In this document: piece by piece, positions 59,953-64,000 of the stretch
How positions within the stretch are numbered: position 1 is the stretch's first letter
Layout: every line of letters begins with the position of its first letter
Origin: Acidimicrobiaceae bacterium
Lineage (GTDB): Bacteria > Actinomycetota > Acidimicrobiia > Acidimicrobiales > RAAP-2
Reading direction: 5' to 3'
Length of the DNA stretch: 64,000 nucleotides
Assembly: GCA_947456245.1 (NCBI GenBank)
Contig: CANGPS010000006.1
Span: 1-64,000 of the forward strand
Position numbers and translations under genes: made by a program
The notes under the pieces: generated by a model
The model's database searches: none
The model's input: only the letters and a program-made list of their open reading frames with translations
Told to the model about the DNA's origin: nothing

Positions 59953-59973
59953 CCGTCGCTCAGGAGGCGACGG
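59953..59973. terminator. Possible bidirectional hairpin at a convergent gene end
   Basis: Arms CCGTCGC and GCGACGG with a 7-nt loop, lying between the stops of the convergent genes and overlapping the TetR stop codon. There is no T-run, so it would be a tail-less terminator at best. Confidence 0.3.
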
Positions 59974-60565
59974 GGGGATCCACCATCAGCGCTGATCGCA
60001 GCAGCTCGAGCACATCAGCACGTCGGCGCACCAGCGAGCGCGCCGAGGTCTCCTCGCCGAGCGCTCGCAGGACGTCGACCTCGGTGAGCATGCCGATGAC
60101 CGTCGAGTACATCGCCAGCAGGAGCAGCCGCGGATTGCTGCGGCGCATTCGACCAGCCTCCATCTCCGCCTCGAGGAAGTTGGTCGCTCTCCCGAGGAGC
60201 GGCTCGAGGCACTCGGTCATCTGCGTAGCTGCCGGAGGTCCGAGACGAGAGACCTCTCGGAGCAGCCCCAGCAACGCAGGATCCCGTGCGGCGAGCCGGA
60301 ACACCGACCGCACGACCGCTCGAACCCGCTCGAAGCCCTCCCCGGCCAGGACCAGTGCACCTTCGACGACCGCGGTGAGCCTGCTCGCCGCCGCCTCCAC
60401 GACGGCGGCGAGCAACAGCTCCTTTGACGGAAACCAGTAGAGGATCGTCTGCTTAGAGATCCCCAGATCCGTCGCCAGGGCGTCGAGGGACACGGCGTCG
60501 TAGCCGGTGGTGCCGAAGGCCTCGAGTGCGGCGTCCAGGATCCGATCGGCGGTGCTGATGGTCAC
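59960..60565 (-). CDS. TetR-family transcriptional regulator
   Basis: A 201-residue repressor-like protein. N-terminal helix-turn-helix (about 6-52): ADRILDAALEAFGTTGYDAVSLDALATDLGIS then KQTILYWFPSKELLLAAV. The C-terminal ligand domain is of the TetR_C type with no clear family. GTG start; a TACCAT box ends 7 nt upstream and is embedded in a palindrome (60566-60579), so autoregulation is very likely. It is divergent from, and probably controls, the acyl-CoA reductase gene. Confidence 0.9.
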   Translation of the reverse strand: MTISTADRILDAALEAFGTTGYDAVSLDALATDLGISKQTILYWFPSKELLLAAVVEAAASRLTAVVEGALVLAGEGFERVRAVVRSVFRLAARDPALLGLLREVSRLGPPAATQMTECLEPLLGRATNFLEAEMEAGRMRRSNPRLLLLAMYSTVIGMLTEVDVLRALGEETSARSLVRRRADVLELLRSALMVDPPVAS

Positions 60566-60579
60566 CTACCAGATGGTAG
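60566..60579. promoter_or_regulatory. Palindromic TetR operator overlapping the -10 box
   Basis: CTACCA-GA-TGGTAG, six-base perfect arms, placed directly before the TetR start codon. The minus-strand -10 box TACCAT (60573-60578) lies inside it, so a bound repressor would block RNA polymerase; it is also 33 nt upstream of the divergent reductase gene. Confidence 0.6.
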
Positions 60580-60600
60580 ACAACCGCCGACCGTCAGTGC

Positions 60601-60606
60601 TAGACC
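60601..60606 (+). promoter_or_regulatory. Possible -10 box for the acyl-CoA reductase gene
   Basis: TAGACC ends 6 nt before the ATG at 60613. It is one base off TAnnnT, so weaker than the other leaderless candidates. Confidence 0.25.
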
Positions 60607-60612
60607 GTCGAG

Positions 60613-63003
60613 ATGAGCATCGCCGACACGCTGCGGGGGCAGCGGTTCTTTGTGACCGGCGGCACCGGCTTCCTCGGCACGGCGCTCGTCGAGCGGATCT
60701 TGCGCACCATCCCGGAGTCAACCGTGGTTCTCGCCATCCGCCCGGGCCGGCGGGCCACGCCGCTCGATCGGGCTATGAAGGAGATCATCCGCAACGATTG
60801 CTTCGACCGACTCCGCGACGAGCTCGGCGATGCGTTCGCCGACGAGATGACACGCCGCGTCGTCGCTGTGGCCGGGGACGTGAGCCAGGATGGACTCGGA
60901 CTCGACGCCGATGGGCTCGAACAGCTGTCTCGGTGCAATGTCATCATCCATTCCGCGGCTGCGGTCTCCTTCGATTCCCCACTCGATGCTGCGGTGGAGA
61001 TCAACCTCCTCGGTCCAGGCCGCGTGGCGGATGCGATGGCAGCCGCCAGGGCGATCGCCGAAGGCGACGGACGACGAGGGCCGGATCACCTGATCGCCAT
61101 CTCGACCTGCTACGTCGCCTCCACCTTCCAAGGAGAGGCCAAGGAGCACCTCCTCGGAGACCACCGGTTCGACGTCTCTGTCGACTGGCGTGACGAGGTG
61201 ACCGCCGCTCGCCGGATGCGCGCTGACCTCGAGGCTGAGTCGAGGCGCGACCCCGTCCAGAGCGAGTTCACCGTCCGGGCCCGCAAGGAGCTCGGTGCGG
61301 CCGGCTCGCACATGATCGCCATCCGGGCCGAGAAGATGCGCGAGGACTGGGTTCGCTCGAAGCTCGTCGACGCCGGCACCACCAGATCGCAGGCGCTCGG
61401 ATGGCCCGACGCCTATCCCTACACGAAGGCGCTCGGCGAACGGTCGCTCGTCGAGCGGCATGGACCGAAGAGCGCGTCGCCGCTGCCGATATCGATCGTC
61501 AGACCCTCCATCATCGAGTCTGCGGTCTCCGAGCCGTTCCCCGGCTGGATCCGCGGCTTCCGCATGGCGGAGCCCATCATCGTCTCGTATGCACGGGGGC
61601 TGCTCAAGGAGTTCCCCGGCGTCCCCGAGGGCATCGTCGACGTGATCCCCGTCGACATGGTCGTGGCCGATGTGATCGCTGTGGCCGCCCACGGTCCCGC
61701 TCCAGATGAGGTGGCGGTCTATCAGATCGCCTCCGGCGTGCGGAACCCCCTGCGCTACGGACGCCTCGTCGAGCTTGTCCAGGCCTGGTTCACGGAGCGC
61801 CCGCTCTATGACGATCGCGGCCAGCCGATCAGCGTGCCCGCCTGGTCCTTCCCGGGTCGTGGTCGGGTCCAGCGCCAGCTCAAGCGAGCCACCACCGGCA
61901 TCGACACCCTCGAGAAGGTGCTCGCCGCCCTCCCACTGCGGGGGCGCCGAGCCATGCTCAGCACGCAGCTCGAGGAGCGCGGAGCGATGGCCAGGCGCGC
62001 CATGGGCTACGTCGAGCTCTACGGCTCCTACACCGAGACCGAGGCCCGCTACCGCATCGATCGCAGCCTCGAGCTCTTCGAGACGCTCGACGAGGCCGAC
62101 CGGACCACCTTCGCCTTCGACCCGGGAACGATCATCTGGGACGCATACGTCAACGACGTCCACCTCCCCTCGATCGTCAAGCACGCTCGGGTGCGGACCG
62201 CACCAGGAACCCAGGTCATGGCTGACCGCCAGGACCGCGGCCGGGCGAACGTCCTGTCCCCCGATCGCCAGCTTGCCGTCTTCGACCTCGAGAACACGCT
62301 CATGGCGTCAAACGTCGTCGACACCTACGCCTGGTTCGCCAGCCGCCACCTCGCACCGGGGGCCAGGGCGAGCTTCGTGGCCGACCTCGTGCGCAGCGCA
62401 CCGCAGCTGCTCGCCCTCGACCGTCGAGATCGCGGTGACTTCCTCCGGACGTTCTACCTGCGCTACGAGGGTGCGTCGGTCGAGCAGCTGCGCGCCGACT
62501 CATGGGAGCTCTTCTCTGAGCAGCTGCTGCTGCGCTCCTACCCCGCGGGCTTCGCCCGCGTCCGCGAGCACCGCCGACTCGGGCACCGCACGCTGCTGAT
62601 CACAGGAGCCCTCGATGTCGTCATCGAGCCCTTCGCCCCCCTGTTCGACGACGTGATCTGCGCCCGGCTCGGGGTCAAGGATGGCAAGTTCACCGGTCGC
62701 ATGGAGGAGCTTCCTCCCATCGGTGAGGCTCGTGCCAACGTGCTCGACGACTACGCAGCCGAACACGGCCTCAAGCTCTCCGAGACCGTCGCCTACGCCG
62801 ACTCGGCCTCCGACCTCGCCCTGCTCGATGCGGTCGGGTTCCCGGTGGCGGTCAACCCCGAGGCCCGCCTCGCCTCGATCGCCCGCCGCCGAGGCTGGCT
62901 GATCGAGCAGTGGGATCGCGCCGAGGGTGGAGCATCGCGATCGCTTCCCCTCGGCCGCCTTGATCGCAGCCCCATCGGTCTGCCGCGGGTGGTGGGACGA
63001 TGA
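60613..63003 (+). CDS. Fatty acyl-CoA reductase fused to a HAD-IB (SerB-like) domain
   Basis: A 796-residue fusion. Residues 1-540 resemble fatty acyl-CoA reductases: NADP-binding TGGTGFLG (15-22), HSAAAVSFDSPLDAAVEINLLG, STCYVAS, catalytic Tyr268 and Lys272 in YPYTK, VRPSIIES and VIPVDMVVAD, followed by a sterile/FAR C-terminal region. Residues about 550-775 form a HAD-IB phosphatase-like domain: nucleophile Asp558 in FDLENTL, LLITGALD, and the metal motif DSASD (Asp730, Asp734). The second Asp of the DxDxT motif is Glu560. It probably reduces acyl-CoA to aldehyde or alcohol; the HAD domain may be catalytic or structural. It overlaps the following dehydrogenase gene as ATGA. Confidence 0.82.
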   Translation: MSIADTLRGQRFFVTGGTGFLGTALVERILRTIPESTVVLAIRPGRRATPLDRAMKEIIRNDCFDRLRDELGDAFADEMTRRVVAVAGDVSQDGLGLDADGLEQLSRCNVIIHSAAAVSFDSPLDAAVEINLLGPGRVADAMAAARAIAEGDGRRGPDHLIAISTCYVASTFQGEAKEHLLGDHRFDVSVDWRDEVTAARRMRADLEAESRRDPVQSEFTVRARKELGAAGSHMIAIRAEKMREDWVRSKLVDAGTTRSQALGWPDAYPYTKALGERSLVERHGPKSASPLPISIVRPSIIESAVSEPFPGWIRGFRMAEPIIVSYARGLLKEFPGVPEGIVDVIPVDMVVADVIAVAAHGPAPDEVAVYQIASGVRNPLRYGRLVELVQAWFTERPLYDDRGQPISVPAWSFPGRGRVQRQLKRATTGIDTLEKVLAALPLRGRRAMLSTQLEERGAMARRAMGYVELYGSYTETEARYRIDRSLELFETLDEADRTTFAFDPGTIIWDAYVNDVHLPSIVKHARVRTAPGTQVMADRQDRGRANVLSPDRQLAVFDLENTLMASNVVDTYAWFASRHLAPGARASFVADLVRSAPQLLALDRRDRGDFLRTFYLRYEGASVEQLRADSWELFSEQLLLRSYPAGFARVREHRRLGHRTLLITGALDVVIEPFAPLFDDVICARLGVKDGKFTGRMEELPPIGEARANVLDDYAAEHGLKLSETVAYADSASDLALLDAVGFPVAVNPEARLASIARRRGWLIEQWDRAEGGASRSLPLGRLDRSPIGLPRVVGR

Positions 63004-64000
63004 GGGCGCTGCGCATGGAGCGCAAGCTCACCAGGTTCGCCGCAGCCCGGATGGCCTCCGCCTTTGGGTCGGGTCGCGGCGCACAGCTCGGTCCCCTGCG
63101 GCTCGTCGACACGGCCCCGCCCAGCATCCCGTCGCAGGACTGGTTCGCCGTGGCGCCCCTGCTCTCGGGCATCTGCGGGAGCGACCTCGCCTCGGTGGAC
63201 GGCCGATCGAGCCTGTACTTCGAGGACATCGTCAGCTTCCCCTTCATCCTCGGTCACGAGATCGTCGGCACCATGGTCGACGATGGCATCGCGGCAGACG
63301 GCTCCGCGCTGACCAAGGGTCAGCGCGTGGTCATCCAGCCGGTCCTCGGCTGTGTGGCCCGGGGCCTCGAGCCCTGCGACGCGTGCCGGTCGGGCGAGGT
63401 CGGGCGCTGTGGGTGCCTGAGCCACGGCCACCTGAAGCCAGGCCTGCAGACGGGCTTTTGCCACGACACCGGCGGCGGCTGGTCAGACGGCCACCTCGTC
63501 GCCCACGCCAGCCAGATCTTCGCCGTCCCCGATTCGCTCGGTGATGACGACGCCGTGACCGTCGAGCCCATGGCCTGCGCCATCCATGCCGCCCTCCGGG
63601 CGCAAGCGGGCGCCGACGACACCGTCGCCATCATCGGTGCCGGGACCCTCGGTCTCGGCGTGACCGCCGCCTTTGGGTTCCTTGCCGACACGGGGCGAGC
63701 CCAGCGTCCCGCTCGGCTGCTCGTCGCAGCCCGCTATCCGGTGCAGCGCCAGATGGCCGCCAAGCTCGGCGCACAGGTCGTCGACCCGGGTCACCTCGAT
63801 CGAGCCGTCCGCTCCGCCACCTCCTCGCTCGTCGTCGGACGACCCTCCGGTCGAGGCGGCCTCCTCAGCGGCGGGGCTGACGTCACCATCGACTGCGTGG
63901 GCAGCGCCGAGTCCATCGCCGAGGCACTTCGGATCACCCGGCCCGGCGGGCGCGTGGTCCTCGTCGGGATGCCGGCCAAGGTCACGGTCGACCTCGCCCC
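63000..64000 (+). CDS. Zinc-dependent alcohol dehydrogenase (MDR family), partial
   Basis: The frame opens at ATG 63000 and is uninterrupted to the window edge, giving 333 residues of an unfinished protein. Medium-chain dehydrogenase features: catalytic zinc ligands Cys59 (GICGSD) and His86-Glu87 (LGHEIVG), structural-zinc cysteines near 118, 126, 129 and 137, and the Rossmann motif IGAGTLGLG. The spacing before the second structural Cys is longer than usual. It overlaps the reductase-HAD stop by ATGA, so it is co-transcribed and probably interconverts the matching alcohol and aldehyde. The C-terminus is missing. Confidence 0.85.
   Translation, partial: MRALRMERKLTRFAAARMASAFGSGRGAQLGPLRLVDTAPPSIPSQDWFAVAPLLSGICGSDLASVDGRSSLYFEDIVSFPFILGHEIVGTMVDDGIAADGSALTKGQRVVIQPVLGCVARGLEPCDACRSGEVGRCGCLSHGHLKPGLQTGFCHDTGGGWSDGHLVAHASQIFAVPDSLGDDDAVTVEPMACAIHAALRAQAGADDTVAIIGAGTLGLGVTAAFGFLADTGRAQRPARLLVAARYPVQRQMAAKLGAQVVDPGHLDRAVRSATSSLVVGRPSGRGGLLSGGADVTIDCVGSAESIAEALRITRPGGRVVLVGMPAKVTVDLA

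Overview
The window is high-GC, densely packed chromosomal DNA from an actinobacterium. Three things point there. The gene order from 4.2 to 31.0 kb (aroE-mltG-ruvX-alaS ... rarA-aspS-hisS-relA-secF-secD-yajC-ruvB-ruvA-ruvC-yebC-pdxT-pdxS ... pimA-patA-pgsA-HIT-thrS) matches the Mycobacterium tuberculosis Rv2552c-Rv2614c block. Inositol-lipid genes (PIP synthase, PatA-like, PimA-like), a mycothiol ligase (mshC) and an F420:NADP oxidoreductase are present. Many genes look leaderless, with TAnnnT boxes 6-7 nt before the start codon. The RodA/bifunctional-nuclease pair, the S53 peptidase and an InhA-like reductase would fit Acidimicrobiia, but class level is inference.

Layout. 0.1-3.8 kb: polyphosphate kinase (minus) divergent from an FtsW/RodA-type glycosyltransferase (plus). 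3.8-32.9 kb: almost unbroken minus-strand housekeeping genes, mostly overlapping by 1-4 nt: RodA, shikimate dehydrogenase, MltG, RuvX, AlaRS, RarA, AspRS, HisRS, Rel, SecF/SecD/YajC, RuvBAC, YebC, PLP synthase, a degenerate M48 peptidase homologue, PimA/PatA/PIP synthase, a HIT protein, ThrRS, MshC and NpdG. 32.9-48.8 kb: an InhA-type enoyl-ACP reductase, then an exopolysaccharide cluster with an initiating sugar-phosphate transferase, five glycosyltransferase polypeptides (two of them tandem fusions), a flippase, an O-antigen-ligase/polymerase-like protein, a BY-kinase/co-polymerase with a Tyr-Gly tail and a DUF4012 protein. 48.8-58.7 kb: ABC exporter, a fatty-acid side-path pair (dienoyl-CoA-reductase-like SDR plus hydratase/isomerase), a nitroreductase, a 1203-residue S53 peptidase, a small membrane-anchored protein, CcdA and an NTF2-fold protein. 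58.9-64 kb: tRNA-Val(CAC), an orphan membrane protein, and a TetR regulator divergent from an acyl-CoA-reductase/HAD fusion and a zinc alcohol dehydrogenase that runs off the window.

How they work together. The minus-strand block links peptidoglycan elongation (RodA, MltG), translation, stringent response, protein export, recombination and inositol-phospholipid assembly. The 33.8-48.8 kb cluster has the core parts of a Wzx/Wzy-type polysaccharide pathway: initiation, sugar addition, flipping, polymerisation and chain-length control. The 60-64 kb module probably converts fatty acyl-CoA to alcohol or aldehyde under a TetR repressor whose likely operator covers its own -10 box.

No rRNA, insertion sequence, CRISPR array or phage gene was seen, and no gene-free stretch exceeds 300 bases. 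All functional names come from reading motifs and family resemblance by eye; no database search was run.
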